Of a DNA stretch of 64,000 nucleotides, positions 43,724-53,745 are shown in pieces. The notes beneath the pieces are model-generated. The model saw nothing but the letters and a program-made list of their open reading frames with translations, searched no databases and was not told the origin of the DNA. The translations under genes and the position numbers were made by a program. Every line of letters starts with the position of its first letter. Within the stretch, counting starts at the first letter, position 1. This stretch comes from Deltaproteobacteria bacterium HGW-Deltaproteobacteria-15 (GTDB taxonomy: Bacteria > Desulfobacterota > DSM-4660 > Desulfatiglandales > HGW-15): NCBI GenBank assembly GCA_002840535.1, contig PHBH01000010.1, positions 62,001-126,000 on the forward strand, read 5' to 3'.

Positions 43724-44869
43724 ATGGATGTTTTTATAAACGACGTTGCGGCATTCCTGCCAAACGAGCCGGTGAACAACGACGAGATCGAAGAGGTGCT
43801 CGGCAGGATAAACGAGATTCCTTCAAGCACCAGGAAGGTAATGCTTCGAAACAATAAGATCGAAATGCGCTACTATGCCATCGATCGATCGACAGGCCGG
43901 TTGACTCACACAAACGCAGAAATGACTGCCCTTGCCGTACGGAAACTCAAGCCATACGACAACTTTGAACTGAAAGAGATCGAATGCATGTGCTGCGGTA
44001 CCACTACCCCCGATCTCCTGTTTCCCGGACACGCACTGATGGTGCTGGGGGAACTCGGTTTGACGGACTGCGAGGCGGTCACTACCGCGGGGATCTGCAT
44101 CTGCGGCATGACGGCCTTGAAATTCGCTTTTCTCAATGTCGCGACCGGCTGCACCAAAAACGCCGTGGCGACAGGATCCGACTTGGCTTCATCCTACTCC
44201 CGTAAACAGTTCTTCACGCCGGGCGCCTTGCAGGACGTCGATCTCGAAAAAATGCCCATTCGCGCATTCGATGCCGAGTTTCTGAGATGGATGCTTTCCG
44301 ACGGCGCCGGGGCCGTCTTCGTTTCAGGTGTTCGCAATACGGATCGCATCTCCCTGAAGATCGAGTGGATAGAGAACATCTCCTATGCCGGAGAACTCGA
44401 AACCTGCATGTACGCCGGTGGCGTAAAGAGAGAAGACGGTTCGGTAGTCGGGTGGCGAGACATAGAGTCGCTCGATCCGGCTGTCGCGGGGTTCAAGTTT
44501 CTGATCAAGCAAGATACCAAGCTGCTTGCCAGAGAAATCGTCCGCACGGCCACGCACCGAGCGCTCGCCCGCGTTATCCGCAAATACAATCTGAAACCGG
44601 AAGAGATTGACTGGTATCTGCCGCATTATTCTTCAGGTTATTTCCGGGATAAATTCTATAATGGAATGAAGGAGATCAATTTCGAGATTCCGTATGAAAA
44701 ATGGTTCACCAACCTGGCGGCCAAAGGAAACACCGGAAGCGCTTCCATCTATATCATCATGGAAGAGCTCTTTCATAGCGGCCGGTTGAAAAAGGGTCAG
44801 AAGCTGCTTTGCTTCATCCCGGAAAGCGGCCGGTTTTCTCATTGCTACATGCTGCTGACGGTGGTGTAG
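43724..44869 (+). CDS. 3-Oxoacyl-ACP synthase III-family enzyme (DarB-like)
   Basis: Encodes 381 residues from the ATG at 43724, with GAGGATAAAGAGA upstream; a longer frame starts inside the upstream gene. The thiolase fold carries the Cys nucleophile in TTAGICICGMTALKFA, the catalytic His in YLPHYSSGYFRDK near residue 308, and the Asn in AAKGNTGSASIY near 345, giving the KAS III triad. Relatives condense two beta-ketoacyl units (DarB) or start fatty-acid chains (FabH); the longer size and neighbour favour the DarB type. The intergenic hairpin at 43684 separates it from its partner. Confidence 0.78.
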   Translation: MDVFINDVAAFLPNEPVNNDEIEEVLGRINEIPSSTRKVMLRNNKIEMRYYAIDRSTGRLTHTNAEMTALAVRKLKPYDNFELKEIECMCCGTTTPDLLFPGHALMVLGELGLTDCEAVTTAGICICGMTALKFAFLNVATGCTKNAVATGSDLASSYSRKQFFTPGALQDVDLEKMPIRAFDAEFLRWMLSDGAGAVFVSGVRNTDRISLKIEWIENISYAGELETCMYAGGVKREDGSVVGWRDIESLDPAVAGFKFLIKQDTKLLAREIVRTATHRALARVIRKYNLKPEEIDWYLPHYSSGYFRDKFYNGMKEINFEIPYEKWFTNLAAKGNTGSASIYIIMEELFHSGRLKKGQKLLCFIPESGRFSHCYMLLTVV

Positions 44870-44985
44870 GCGGAGAAGGGGGGTAAAACTGCGGCAGCAC
44901 TGCCTCCGCGGGATGTATAAGGCTCTTTTCGAGGCTGAAAGTGACGATATAGGCCTTGAACCTGTCTCTGGGAGGTTAAGACCGA

Positions 44986-47403
44986 TCAATCAGGAACCTC
45001 TGTTTTTACGGGTAAAGTGACAATGAAGGTGGAGCCCTTGCCGGGTGTGCTTCTCGCGGTAATCGTCCCGCCGTGGCGTTCCACGATCTTTCTGCAAATG
45101 GCGAGGCCCATGCCTATCCCCGAATATTCATTCCTCCCGTGGAGACGTTGAAAGGGCTGGAAAATCTTTTCCATGTAGCTCTCATCGAACCCGATACCGT
45201 TGTCCTCCACAAAGATGCGTCGTGTCCCATTTCCTTCTCCATAGATTTTTATCACAGTCTTGACCCCGGGCCTGTGGTACTTGACTGCATTGGCGATGAG
45301 ATTCTGAAACAGCTGCCGCAACTGGTTTGGGTCGCCCGCTACGGTCGGAAGCGGCCCAATCTCCATGTGAGCTCCGAGCTCCCGGATTGCAATTTCCAGA
45401 TCACTTGCCGCGTCCTGAACGATATCCTCCAGGTTCGTCTGTCTGAAGTCCTCCCCTTTTGTCTCTATGCGCGAATATCTGAGAAGTGCTTCGAGGAGCT
45501 CCTGCATCCGAGTTGCGGCCCCTGTCATGCGTGACACATAATCACGCTCCTGCGCTGTCAGGCGATCGGCGCTCTTTTCCCTGAGGAGAGATCCAAAGGC
45601 CTGGATCTTTCGGAGCGGTTCGCTGAGGTCGTGGGATGCGACAAAGGCAAACTCCTGAAGCTCACGATTGAGCTGAACCAGCTCCTCGGTCCGTTCCTTC
45701 ACCCTGAACTCCAGTTCATCGTGGGCTTTGAGAAGCTTCTCCTCCATCCGTTTTCTCTCTGTGATGTCCTGCACCGCCCCGGCCATCTCCAGGGGACGGC
45801 CCTGCCCGTCAAACCGGATCTCCGCATGTTCCGTGACGATTCTCTCCGCACCGTCCCGGCGGATAATCCGATGCTCGATCTGGTAAGGCCGCTTCTCCTT
45901 CAAGGCCTCCGCAACCGCGCTGGCGACTCGCTGCCGGTCATCCGGATGCACATGCGCCCGGAACAAGTCGTTCGTCACCTCGATGGAATCCGGTTCATAC
46001 CCGAAGATCCGGTAAACCTCGTCAGACCAGTGCAACGGGTTTTTGTCCATGTCATCGAGATTGTTTAACTCTATTTCCCATGCGCCGAGGCTTGCCATTG
46101 CTCCAGCCTGTAACATCATGGCTTCACTGCGTTTCATGGCTTCCTCAGCCCGCTTTCGCTCCGTGACATCCAATTTGGCTCCAATCATGCGGGCGGGGGT
46201 GCCGTCTGCGAGGTAGGTGATTCGGGCTTTGACCGCCATCCAGCGAACCTCGGCCGTGTCTGCACGCAGGATACGGTGTTCGAATTCCACCTGAGGGCGC
46301 TGTTCCCGAACCCACTGTTGGAACCGGGATTCGACTTCGGTTCGATCATCGGGATGAAGGTGTTTGGCCCATCCCTCATAGTTGCCTTCGAAACCCCCGG
46401 CAGGAATGCCGAAGAGTTCCTCCAGTTGCGTGGTCCAAATCAGTTTGCCGCCTATCATATCCCAGTCAAAAATCCCGATATGCCCGGCGTGTTGGGCGAG
46501 TATCAGGCGATCGCGGCTTTCACGCAGCTCCGCCCAGGTCTCTTCCAACACCCGGCGCTCCTCCTGCTCTCGCCGAGAAAGGCCTATATATTCGGCGAGG
46601 AGACCGAACATGATCACCAGGTAACTGCTCGTGGTCAATATTCGGCTCAGATACCACCAGAGATCATACCGATTCGCGCCGATGATGAGCATCAGGACAG
46701 CGCAGGCGCATGCCATCTGGCCGAGGGCAACGTAGGAGAGAAGGGAATTGCCCGAGAGGAGATAACTTCGCGTGGAAAGCACGAGACCTGCGGCGAATAT
46801 GGCCAAAGCGACCCAATGAAACCCCAGGAAGGCCGGAGTGAAACCCCCGTTCGGTCTTACTGTAAGGGGAAGGCTGTGGGTGAAGCACAGAAAGAGGATG
46901 TGAATGGACGCGGCAAAAAAGATCCAGCCGGCCAGCGACAAGAGCAATCGTCCAACTCTCATCCGCTCACGAGGCCGGCGAGCCAAAGCAGCGGTCAGCA
47001 AGAAAAAGGCCAGCAGGGTCTGGGCCATGATGGCCATCCATCCCGAACCGCTGGGCAGATTTCCCAGGATCGACAAACCGCCGGGCGTAAGGCCCGGCCA
47101 GGTCAGAACGTGGAACACGAGACCCACTGCGAGGACGACCGATGCCACACCAACCCAGTAGGAGACGGGGCATAGCAAAACGTGGAAACGGGAGAAGGCG
47201 AGAAAGGCCACACACATGGCGGCCACCAGGAGAAAGGTGTTCACCAGGGGTACGAACCAGGGGATTTCCACCGTGATTGGACCTGCGCCCCTGTAGAGAA
47301 ACATGGTCCCAATCAGCAGGGCCAGCAAGATGGCCGCGCCGGGAATGGAAAGGAGTAAGGGGTCCTTTTCCCACCCGCTCCTTTTTGGTTTAGCTTTTCT
47401 CAT
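44986..47403 (-). CDS. Membrane PAS sensor histidine kinase with multi-helix N-terminus
   Basis: Encodes 805 residues from the ATG at 47401-47403; a start 21 codons upstream is also possible, and neither has a strong ribosome-binding site. Eight hydrophobic helices (about 18-290) form a MASE-like integral-membrane sensor. Two PAS/PAC domains follow (about 300-425 and 440-560), then HisKA with [16 protein letters not shown] near residue 590 and an HATPase domain with [12 protein letters not shown] and [11 protein letters not shown]. The kinase half is close to the PocR kinase at 18985. No receiver is adjacent. Confidence 0.9.
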   Translation of the reverse strand: MRKAKPKRSGWEKDPLLLSIPGAAILLALLIGTMFLYRGAGPITVEIPWFVPLVNTFLLVAAMCVAFLAFSRFHVLLCPVSYWVGVASVVLAVGLVFHVLTWPGLTPGGLSILGNLPSGSGWMAIMAQTLLAFFLLTAALARRPRERMRVGRLLLSLAGWIFFAASIHILFLCFTHSLPLTVRPNGGFTPAFLGFHWVALAIFAAGLVLSTRSYLLSGNSLLSYVALGQMACACAVLMLIIGANRYDLWWYLSRILTTSSYLVIMFGLLAEYIGLSRREQEERRVLEETWAELRESRDRLILAQHAGHIGIFDWDMIGGKLIWTTQLEELFGIPAGGFEGNYEGWAKHLHPDDRTEVESRFQQWVREQRPQVEFEHRILRADTAEVRWMAVKARITYLADGTPARMIGAKLDVTERKRAEEAMKRSEAMMLQAGAMASLGAWEIELNNLDDMDKNPLHWSDEVYRIFGYEPDSIEVTNDLFRAHVHPDDRQRVASAVAEALKEKRPYQIEHRIIRRDGAERIVTEHAEIRFDGQGRPLEMAGAVQDITERKRMEEKLLKAHDELEFRVKERTEELVQLNRELQEFAFVASHDLSEPLRKIQAFGSLLREKSADRLTAQERDYVSRMTGAATRMQELLEALLRYSRIETKGEDFRQTNLEDIVQDAASDLEIAIRELGAHMEIGPLPTVAGDPNQLRQLFQNLIANAVKYHRPGVKTVIKIYGEGNGTRRIFVEDNGIGFDESYMEKIFQPFQRLHGRNEYSGIGMGLAICRKIVERHGGTITARSTPGKGSTFIVTLPVKTEVPD

Positions 47404-47624
47404 GAGTCGATCCGGGGAGGTTTTCCTCTTATTTGTCGGAAGGACCGAATGCCTTATTTCAAACAATATAAATACGGTAACGAGACAAGTCCTTATTTAA
47501 AGGCAAAAAGCATGGAAGATCTCAGCGGGGTTGGGGGGGTGAAGGAAGGGGTGACATTGGCCTTGGAACAGGCGGATTTTCTCTGAGCAGAACCAATACG
47601 GCCGGTCAGCTTCCGGCGCCGATT

Positions 47625-49298
47625 TCAGGCGACCACTTGGCTCTCCCACTCACGGAGGAAGTGAGCGATATCTGCCGGATTCGATGCTGCAAGGACCTCT
47701 TTTCTCCATTGATCGTCATTGGCCGTTCGGCTGATCGCGCCTAACATAGCCACATGGCTGTCGGGGCTCGAAACAGGAGAAAGCAGGAAGATCATGATTC
47801 TGAAGCTGCGACCCGCCTCCGGATCATAGATGCCCGACCTTCCGACTCCGAGCCCTACAATCGGCCGCTCTATGCCGCGGACCCGGGCGTGCGGAACAGC
47901 GACATCCTCACCCAGGAAGGTTCCCCCCTGCCTTTCTCGATCGAGGAGCGCATTCCATGCCGCCTCGCAAATATTTGATTTGGCCCGGCAACATGCATTC
48001 ATCAAGTGTCGGATTGCAGATTCCTTGTCGATGGGTTCGTCCCACATGAGAATGGGAATATGACCTGGATGGGACCCCTCCAAAGACGGCGCAGCCTTTT
48101 CCGCTTTATCAGAAACCTCCATTTCACTCTTTGTAACGGTTATTGGGGCAGGTCCGTGGACCTCTCCTATGGCCCTGGTATCGAGGACCACAATAGTGAC
48201 GCTACGGCTCTCTGCGATCAGCCTTTCCGCGACACCGCCCTGTCCCAGCAACCGCTTCATAAGGGGCGGTTTCTTCGCGGGTGTGCCGATCACGATATGA
48301 CCAACCCGGTACTCCTTTGCGAACTGCAGGATGGTCTTGACCACATCCTCGCCCCTGTAAGTGAAAACGGTCGCGCCCAGCTGCTGAGCGAGGGTCAGGG
48401 TGTTGGAGAGTATCCGCTGCGTTTCGGCATCGATGACCGTGGGCCTTTCCGAGGGGGTTTGAACATAGACAGCATACCAGTTGCGATTCAATCGACCGGC
48501 CAGGCGCGAACCGTAGCGCAGAAGGGCATCGCTGTTCGGGCCTCTCGAGCTCAAGCAGACCATGACCTGATCAGGATTGGTGGGTACTTCTTCCTCGAGC
48601 GGGTCGCGGTGACGGGAGTCGATCTGCGCCGCCAACTCCCTCAGTGTGAGTTCGCGAAGCTGTTCAAGATTTGTCGACTTAAAGAAACCGGCTAAGGCCG
48701 CATCGATATTCTCTTTGACATAGACCTTTTTTTCCTTGAGACGCTGCCGCAGGTCTTCAGTCGTGATGTCCACACTCACAATCTGATCCGCCTCGGATAC
48801 GATGCGGTCAGGAATGCGTTCTCGAACTCTGACACCGGTAGCGCGCTCGACAGTTTCATAAAGGCTTTCCATGTGCTGGATGTTCACGCTGGATATCACA
48901 TGAATCCCTGCCGAGAGTAGCTCTTCCACATCTTGATAACGCCTGGGATTCCTGCATCCAGGAACGTTCGTGTGGGCGAGATCATCGACAAGGACGACAC
49001 TCGGGCGACGAGCGAGGATTGCGTCGAGATCCATTTCCTCGATTTCGATCCCGCGGTAGACGATCCGCCTGCGGGGAATCCATTCAAGGCTGTTCAGGAG
49101 GGGTTCCGTTTCCTCCCTTCCATGGGTTTCGACGAAGCCGGCTACAACGTCAATGTTCTCCTCCCTGAGGCGACGGGCTTCCAGAAGCATCTGGTAAGTC
49201 TTTCCGACTCCGGCGCAATAGCCCAAATAAATCTTCAGCTTGCCGCGCCGTGAACGGCGGATCATGTGCAGAAAGCTGTCAGCGCGATTGGCCTTCAT
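47625..49298 (-). CDS. Kinase-less KdpD-like sensor fused to Usp and PTS EIIA domains
   Basis: Encodes 557 residues. Domains in order: KdpD N-terminal sensor (about 18-225) with Walker A GYCAGVGKT at 26-34, VDDLAHTNVPGCRNP-type motif and SSVNIQHMESL; universal-stress-protein-like domain (235-365) with GTPAKKPPLMKRLLG-type loop; and a PTS EIIA(Ntr/fructose)-type domain (405-550) whose phospho-acceptor His is H470 in AVPHARV. The transmembrane, GAF and kinase parts of KdpD are absent. The start codon overlaps the upstream kinase's stop (ATGA), so the two are translationally coupled and probably cooperate. KdpD N-domains sense K+ or c-di-AMP; EIIA(Ntr) regulates K+ uptake in enterics. It lies in a Trk potassium locus. 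Confidence 0.85.
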   Translation of the reverse strand: MKANRADSFLHMIRRSRRGKLKIYLGYCAGVGKTYQMLLEARRLREENIDVVAGFVETHGREETEPLLNSLEWIPRRRIVYRGIEIEEMDLDAILARRPSVVLVDDLAHTNVPGCRNPRRYQDVEELLSAGIHVISSVNIQHMESLYETVERATGVRVRERIPDRIVSEADQIVSVDITTEDLRQRLKEKKVYVKENIDAALAGFFKSTNLEQLRELTLRELAAQIDSRHRDPLEEEVPTNPDQVMVCLSSRGPNSDALLRYGSRLAGRLNRNWYAVYVQTPSERPTVIDAETQRILSNTLTLAQQLGATVFTYRGEDVVKTILQFAKEYRVGHIVIGTPAKKPPLMKRLLGQGGVAERLIAESRSVTIVVLDTRAIGEVHGPAPITVTKSEMEVSDKAEKAAPSLEGSHPGHIPILMWDEPIDKESAIRHLMNACCRAKSNICEAAWNALLDRERQGGTFLGEDVAVPHARVRGIERPIVGLGVGRSGIYDPEAGRSFRIMIFLLSPVSSPDSHVAMLGAISRTANDDQWRKEVLAASNPADIAHFLREWESQVVA

Positions 49299-51136
49299 TC
49301 CTCTTTACCGCCTGTTGGTGCCGAGGGTAGGGTGAAATGAAAAATCGAGCCCTTTCCGATCTCGCTTTCGGCGCCGACCACACCGCCATGAGCCTGGATG
49401 ATCTCCTTCACGATGGCAAGTCCCAAGCCGACGCCGGATTGATCCTTCTGTCCCGGCACCCGATAGAATTGATCGAATAGATGGTGCACGTGCTCGGCCG
49501 GAACCCCCGAGCCGGTGTCCTTAACCGAGAAAAGGACGAATTCCTCTTCCACGAGGGCCCGGATTGTAATCGTGCCCCCGGGGTTTGTGAACTTGAAGGC
49601 GTTGGAAAGGAGATTGGCAAAAACATGGTTCATTCTTGTGGGCTCTGCCATCACATCAGGAAGGTCCTCCGGGACGGCGTTTATTATCGCGATACCCTTG
49701 TCCTTTGCCTCCACAAGGAAAGGCTCTACGGCATCGCGCGCCAGCGCACGTGGTGAAACAGGTTCTGTTTTCAAATGCGTCTTGCCTGATTCGATGCGGC
49801 TGAGGTCCAGAAGATCGTCCAGAATGGTTACCAACCTGTCGGTATCTTCTCTGGCGGCCATAAGGAGCTCGACCTGCTTCTCGTTCAGGCTTCCGATTTT
49901 TTCTTCCAGCAGAAGATGAATGGACATAAGAAGGGAACTCACGGGTGTCCTGAGTTGATGGGAAACAATCGATACTACACTTCGCTTGAGTTCCCTCTGC
50001 TCACGCACTTGTGTCACATCCCTCAGAATGAGGGCCGTACCCGCAGGCTCACCGAATCCGGGCTTTACCGGAATCGGAACCGCCAGAGGCTGGAAAAAGT
50101 GCTCACGGTTTTCGATAAACTTTTGGATAATTCTACCGTTGTCGTCACGCTCCACAATGTGCCCCTTCTCGATAGCGCTCCGCACGAGCTTTGGAAGCCA
50201 CTCATAGCCGAGGTCGCGCACATTCACCCCGCGCCTGAGCCCGAAGTGTTGTTCCGCCGTTTCGGTGGAGACCTCAATCCGCCCATCCATGTCAAGCAGG
50301 GCAACGGCTTCCGGCAAGGCTCTGAACACCTCCTCGGTGGCGCGGCGCGTACGCTGCAGACTCATCCGATTGCTTTTCCGGACCTGCCGCAGTGCTGCTG
50401 CCATCTCGTTGAAAGATTCGGAGAGTCGGCCGATCTCGTCGTGAGATCCAGTTTCCAGAACCAGATCCAGATTTCCTTGCCGGATTTCATTTGTGGACTC
50501 GATGAGCCTCTGTATGGGCTTGAGAATCCATCGCCGGGCCATATAGCTCAATAGGGCGGCAATGAAGATACACGCAATAATGGAGGTCAGCATGCGGCGG
50601 TGAGCCGATGCCGCCTGACGACGGGCAGCATCATTGGCCTCACTCATGTTTGCCTGATTCATGTCCAGGATGTGCTGGGCGAGTTCTTTAATGTCCTGGA
50701 ACAGGGGCAGGAGCGTTGAGAAATATGTCGCCTGCCGCTCCTCCAGGGGGAGAGAAACGTTCGTAACTTTTGGAATGTCTTCGATGAATTTCTGGAACAG
50801 CGCCTGAATTCGCTCGGACTTTTCCCTTTCGCCGGGAAGCGTAATGTTGCCAAGCTCCGCATTAAGGGCGGACAGAAAGCGGATTCTATTTTCCTCAATC
50901 AAACGGTTGCCTTCCACCGGCATCCCGGCGAAGGAAAAAAGAAGGCCGCTGTCTATCCGCTCCAGCGCTTCCTTCATATCCTGTGAGACGACTACGCTGC
51001 GATAGTTCTGGCGCAGGATGACGTCTATCGACTTGCCAAGCTGATTGATCTGGGTCATCGTCAGAGCACCCATAAGGATGACGATAGCGACCAGGCCGCC
51101 TAACCCCAGCATGAGCTTTTGTCGTATACCGATCAC
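49295..51136 (-). CDS. HAMP-PAS sensor histidine kinase of the Trk locus
   Basis: Encodes 613 residues from a GTG at 51134-51136, preceded by GGGAAGATTATC; the longer frame to 51211 translates a dispersed repeat. TM1 (8-27), a helical periplasmic sensor (30-185), TM2 (185-205), HAMP (205-260, ILKPIQRLIESTNEI), PAS (280-385), HisKA with VSHQLRTPVSS near residue 395, and HATPase with FSVKDTGSGVPAEHV and SGVGLGLAIVKE. An NtrY/KinB-like layout. It is translationally coupled to the KdpD-Usp-EIIA protein and sits in the same orientation as trkH, trkA and two receiver genes, so it probably supplies the missing kinase activity. Confidence 0.9.
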   Translation of the reverse strand: MIGIRQKLMLGLGGLVAIVILMGALTMTQINQLGKSIDVILRQNYRSVVVSQDMKEALERIDSGLLFSFAGMPVEGNRLIEENRIRFLSALNAELGNITLPGEREKSERIQALFQKFIEDIPKVTNVSLPLEERQATYFSTLLPLFQDIKELAQHILDMNQANMSEANDAARRQAASAHRRMLTSIIACIFIAALLSYMARRWILKPIQRLIESTNEIRQGNLDLVLETGSHDEIGRLSESFNEMAAALRQVRKSNRMSLQRTRRATEEVFRALPEAVALLDMDGRIEVSTETAEQHFGLRRGVNVRDLGYEWLPKLVRSAIEKGHIVERDDNGRIIQKFIENREHFFQPLAVPIPVKPGFGEPAGTALILRDVTQVREQRELKRSVVSIVSHQLRTPVSSLLMSIHLLLEEKIGSLNEKQVELLMAAREDTDRLVTILDDLLDLSRIESGKTHLKTEPVSPRALARDAVEPFLVEAKDKGIAIINAVPEDLPDVMAEPTRMNHVFANLLSNAFKFTNPGGTITIRALVEEEFVLFSVKDTGSGVPAEHVHHLFDQFYRVPGQKDQSGVGLGLAIVKEIIQAHGGVVGAESEIGKGSIFHFTLPSAPTGGKEE

Positions 51137-51171
51137 GATAATCTTCCCAATGCAGGCCTTCGGCCTCAGAT

Positions 51172-51328
51172 AAATTCGAATATCGAAATCCGAAATTCGA
51201 AACAAATTCAAAACACAAATTCTCGAATGTTCAAAACAGAAATTCCAGAGAGTCCAATCGTCTCGGTCATTTGAAGTTGGAACATTCGATATTGTTTCGG
51301 GATTTCGTGCTTCGAATTTCGGATTTTC
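51172..51328. repeat. AT-rich dispersed inverted repeat (ATTCGAAATCCGAAATTCG family)
   Basis: The left arm AAATTCGAATATCGAAATCC starts at 51172 and pairs with a right arm whose last bases are TTCGAATTTCGGATTT ending near 51327. The same family recurs inside the composite element at 55417-55735. It separates the HK gene from trkH. The gap 51137-51464 holds no gene. Confidence 0.65.
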
Positions 51329-51464
51329 AAATCCCCCTCAAGGATGTTACAACTTGGACGCCAATGCCCGTAAAGTACAAATGATCCGCCCTCCAGTCAA
51401 CAAAGCGCTGCCTTTCTACAAAACATTCACGGGAGATACCTCCTGCATACATTCCCAACATGAC

Positions 51465-52967
51465 TTAAGCAGCTTTCAAGAGGCGCCGGGTATCTCTCCC
51501 CATCTTCAGGATACTGACGATAATGACGATAAACTCCAGCCTGCCTAGAAACATGGCGATCGTCTCGGCCCATAGGGCGGCGTCATGCATGGTGGCGGAG
51601 GTAACGCCGGTCGACAGCCCCACTGTTCCGATTGCGGAAGCGAACTCGAAAAGGGAATCACGGAGGGAGTATCCGCATGCGCAAAGAATCATGACCCCTG
51701 CTAAAAAGGTGGTGAGGTAGAGAAAAACGAAGACGGTGATCTGGCGGGCCCGGGCGTCTTCCACGAACACTTGCCGATTGCCTTCCCACACGGGACGGAT
51801 CATGACCGCCGTCCTGGGCAGGAACGGCCTCCTGAACTCCCAGACCATCAGCTTCCAAAGCATATAGATTCTGAATTGCTTGATGCCGCCGGCTGTCGAG
51901 CATGTGCCGCCGCCGATCAGCATGAGCATAATCAAGACAAGCACGGCAAGGGGGTCCCACTTTTCATAGGAAACCGTTGAAAACCCGGTGGTGGTGAGGG
52001 CCGTCACGGTCTCGAAGACGGCAACCCGGAGAGCCTTGCCCATCAAAAGATAAAGCCTGCTACAATTGAATAGGAACAGGGCTGCAATTGACAGGGGAAT
52101 CATCACGGCCATAAGGCGGACCTCGCCGTTTCGGAAAAAGGAGCGGAGGTTTCCCTGCAGCAAAACCCAGGCGGTGACGAAGCTGAGATTTCCGAGAAGC
52201 ATCAAGGGAAGGGTCACGGCCTCCACGGCTACCGAATCCCAATAGCCGATGCTTTCCGCCCGGGTGGAAAAACCTCCGGTAGAAACGGCCGCAAAGGAGT
52301 GATTTACGGCATCAAAAAGATCCATGCCCGCGAGCCTGTAAGCCACGATTCCGGCAAGGGCATATCCGGCATAGATGATCAAAACCAGCCTCGCCGATTG
52401 CCGGACTTGCGGGACGAGTTGATCGCTTCGCCCTTCGGCCGAGGAAATCCCGACCCCCGTTGGCCCCACGATCGCAGACATCATGATAATGGCCAGACCG
52501 GCGCCGCCGGCCAGTTGCATCGTGCTTCGCCAAAGCAGGATTATCGGACCGGCGGTGATCACGTCCACCACCGAAAGGCCCGTGGTTGTCCATCCGCTGA
52601 CGGATTCGAAGATCGCCCGTGAGAAATCCATGTTCAGCGCTTCCGCGATGGGCCAGGCCGAAAAGAGGATAACCACGATCCAGCTTATCAGAACGATCAC
52701 ACCCCCTTCCTGAGTCGTAAGGGGCGAGGATAGTGAAGCGCGAAAGAACCGCCACAGGAACAAACCCAGAATACCGAGGGTGAATGCAGGAATCACAAAG
52801 GTCCACAAATGTCTCACTTCCTGCGGATAGGCGAGAATGGCCAGAAGGGGCGAAAACATCAACACCCCGGACAGGGAGAGGATCGCGCCCGTGTAGGAGA
52901 GGATCGCGCAGTAGCGTTGTCTTAAGAATTCTTTTTCCCGCAAGGCACGTTTCCTATCGTTTTTCAC
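51465..52967 (-). CDS. trkH: Trk-type potassium uptake channel subunit TrkH
   Basis: Encodes 500 residues from a GTG start that overlaps the 3' end of trkA (stop at 52954). About ten membrane helices arranged as four M1-P-M2 repeats; the four selectivity-filter loops are SVSGWTTTGLS, AVSTGGFSTR, ALTTTGFST and AIGTVGLSTGVTS, each with the essential Gly. The pore is gated by the TrkA proteins encoded just upstream. The gene is in the same orientation as the sensor kinase and regulators. Confidence 0.95.
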   Translation of the reverse strand: MKNDRKRALREKEFLRQRYCAILSYTGAILSLSGVLMFSPLLAILAYPQEVRHLWTFVIPAFTLGILGLFLWRFFRASLSSPLTTQEGGVIVLISWIVVILFSAWPIAEALNMDFSRAIFESVSGWTTTGLSVVDVITAGPIILLWRSTMQLAGGAGLAIIMMSAIVGPTGVGISSAEGRSDQLVPQVRQSARLVLIIYAGYALAGIVAYRLAGMDLFDAVNHSFAAVSTGGFSTRAESIGYWDSVAVEAVTLPLMLLGNLSFVTAWVLLQGNLRSFFRNGEVRLMAVMIPLSIAALFLFNCSRLYLLMGKALRVAVFETVTALTTTGFSTVSYEKWDPLAVLVLIMLMLIGGGTCSTAGGIKQFRIYMLWKLMVWEFRRPFLPRTAVMIRPVWEGNRQVFVEDARARQITVFVFLYLTTFLAGVMILCACGYSLRDSLFEFASAIGTVGLSTGVTSATMHDAALWAETIAMFLGRLEFIVIIVSILKMGRDTRRLLKAA

Positions 52968-53616
52968 CAGTGAATGATCTCACGACCGGGCCATGGTTTT
53001 CCGGCAGCGTGATGAGCACCACACGGTCGCCCTCCAGCAATTGAGTGGCCCCGCGGGGGACGATCGCTCGATGATCACGGATGACCACCGCAACCAATCC
53101 ATTTTCCTGAAGCGCAATATCCTTCAGAAGCTTGCCCGCCACAGGCGAATCGGCATCGAGGACAATCTCGGTTACGTTGACCCGGCCTTCGCCGACGGGG
53201 AGAAGATTTGTGATTTGCTCCAGAGAGGCCCTTTGCTCGATCAGGCTGCTGATAATGAGTGTCGTTGAAAAGGCGTGCACCCCCAGTTGCTCGAAAACCT
53301 CGGTATTGTCCGGATCGTTCGCCAATGCCAGAACTCGGGGAACGCAGTACTGCAGCGAAGCGAGCTGAGAGATCACGAGGTTGTCCTGGTCATTGGGGGT
53401 CATGGCAAGTATCACGTCCGCTCCCATTGCCCCGGCTTCCTGGAGGATTTCGGGGTCGCTCCCATCCCCGCAAACGACCGTAGCTTTCAGCCGGCGGGCA
53501 AGCTCCGCACATTCTTCCCGGCTGCGGTTGATAAGGACTACTTCATGACCCTTTGCAGCGAAGTTCCGGCACAGGAAATAGAGCGTCTTGCCTTCGCCGA
53601 TGATAAGTACTTTCAT
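52954..53616 (-). CDS. trkA: TrkA-type RCK protein (TrkA-N plus TrkA-C)
   Basis: Encodes 220 residues, preceded by GGGGAGAGAGAAC. The N-terminal RCK/TrkA-N Rossmann domain (1-120) begins KVLIIGEGKTLYFLC, with the nucleotide-binding acidic residues in VVCGDGSDPEIL; the C-terminal TrkA-C domain (135-215) follows. Its nucleotide-binding glycine motif (GEGKTLYF) is a variant of GxGxxG. It gates TrkH in response to NAD/ATP or related ligands. Its 3' end overlaps trkH by 14 bases. Confidence 0.92.
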   Translation of the reverse strand: MKVLIIGEGKTLYFLCRNFAAKGHEVVLINRSREECAELARRLKATVVCGDGSDPEILQEAGAMGADVILAMTPNDQDNLVISQLASLQYCVPRVLALANDPDNTEVFEQLGVHAFSTTLIISSLIEQRASLEQITNLLPVGEGRVNVTEIVLDADSPVAGKLLKDIALQENGLVAVVIRDHRAIVPRGATQLLEGDRVVLITLPENHGPVVRSFTGEKR

Positions 53617-53638
53617 GTTCTCTCTCCCCTTTTGTAAG

Positions 53639-53722
53639 CCTCAGAATGTCGAATAACGAACATCGAATGTCGAAGTGAATACCTCATCATTCTGCGGTTC
53701 CTTGTTCGATATTCAAAATTCT
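53639..53722. repeat. GAATGTCGAATATCGAAC-type inverted repeat
   Basis: AGAATGTCGAATAACGAACA on the left is answered by TTGTTCGATATTCAAAATTC on the right. It fills the gap between the two TrkA genes. Confidence 0.55.
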
Positions 53723-53745
53723 CCGTTGTCTGCATAATTCTTTCC

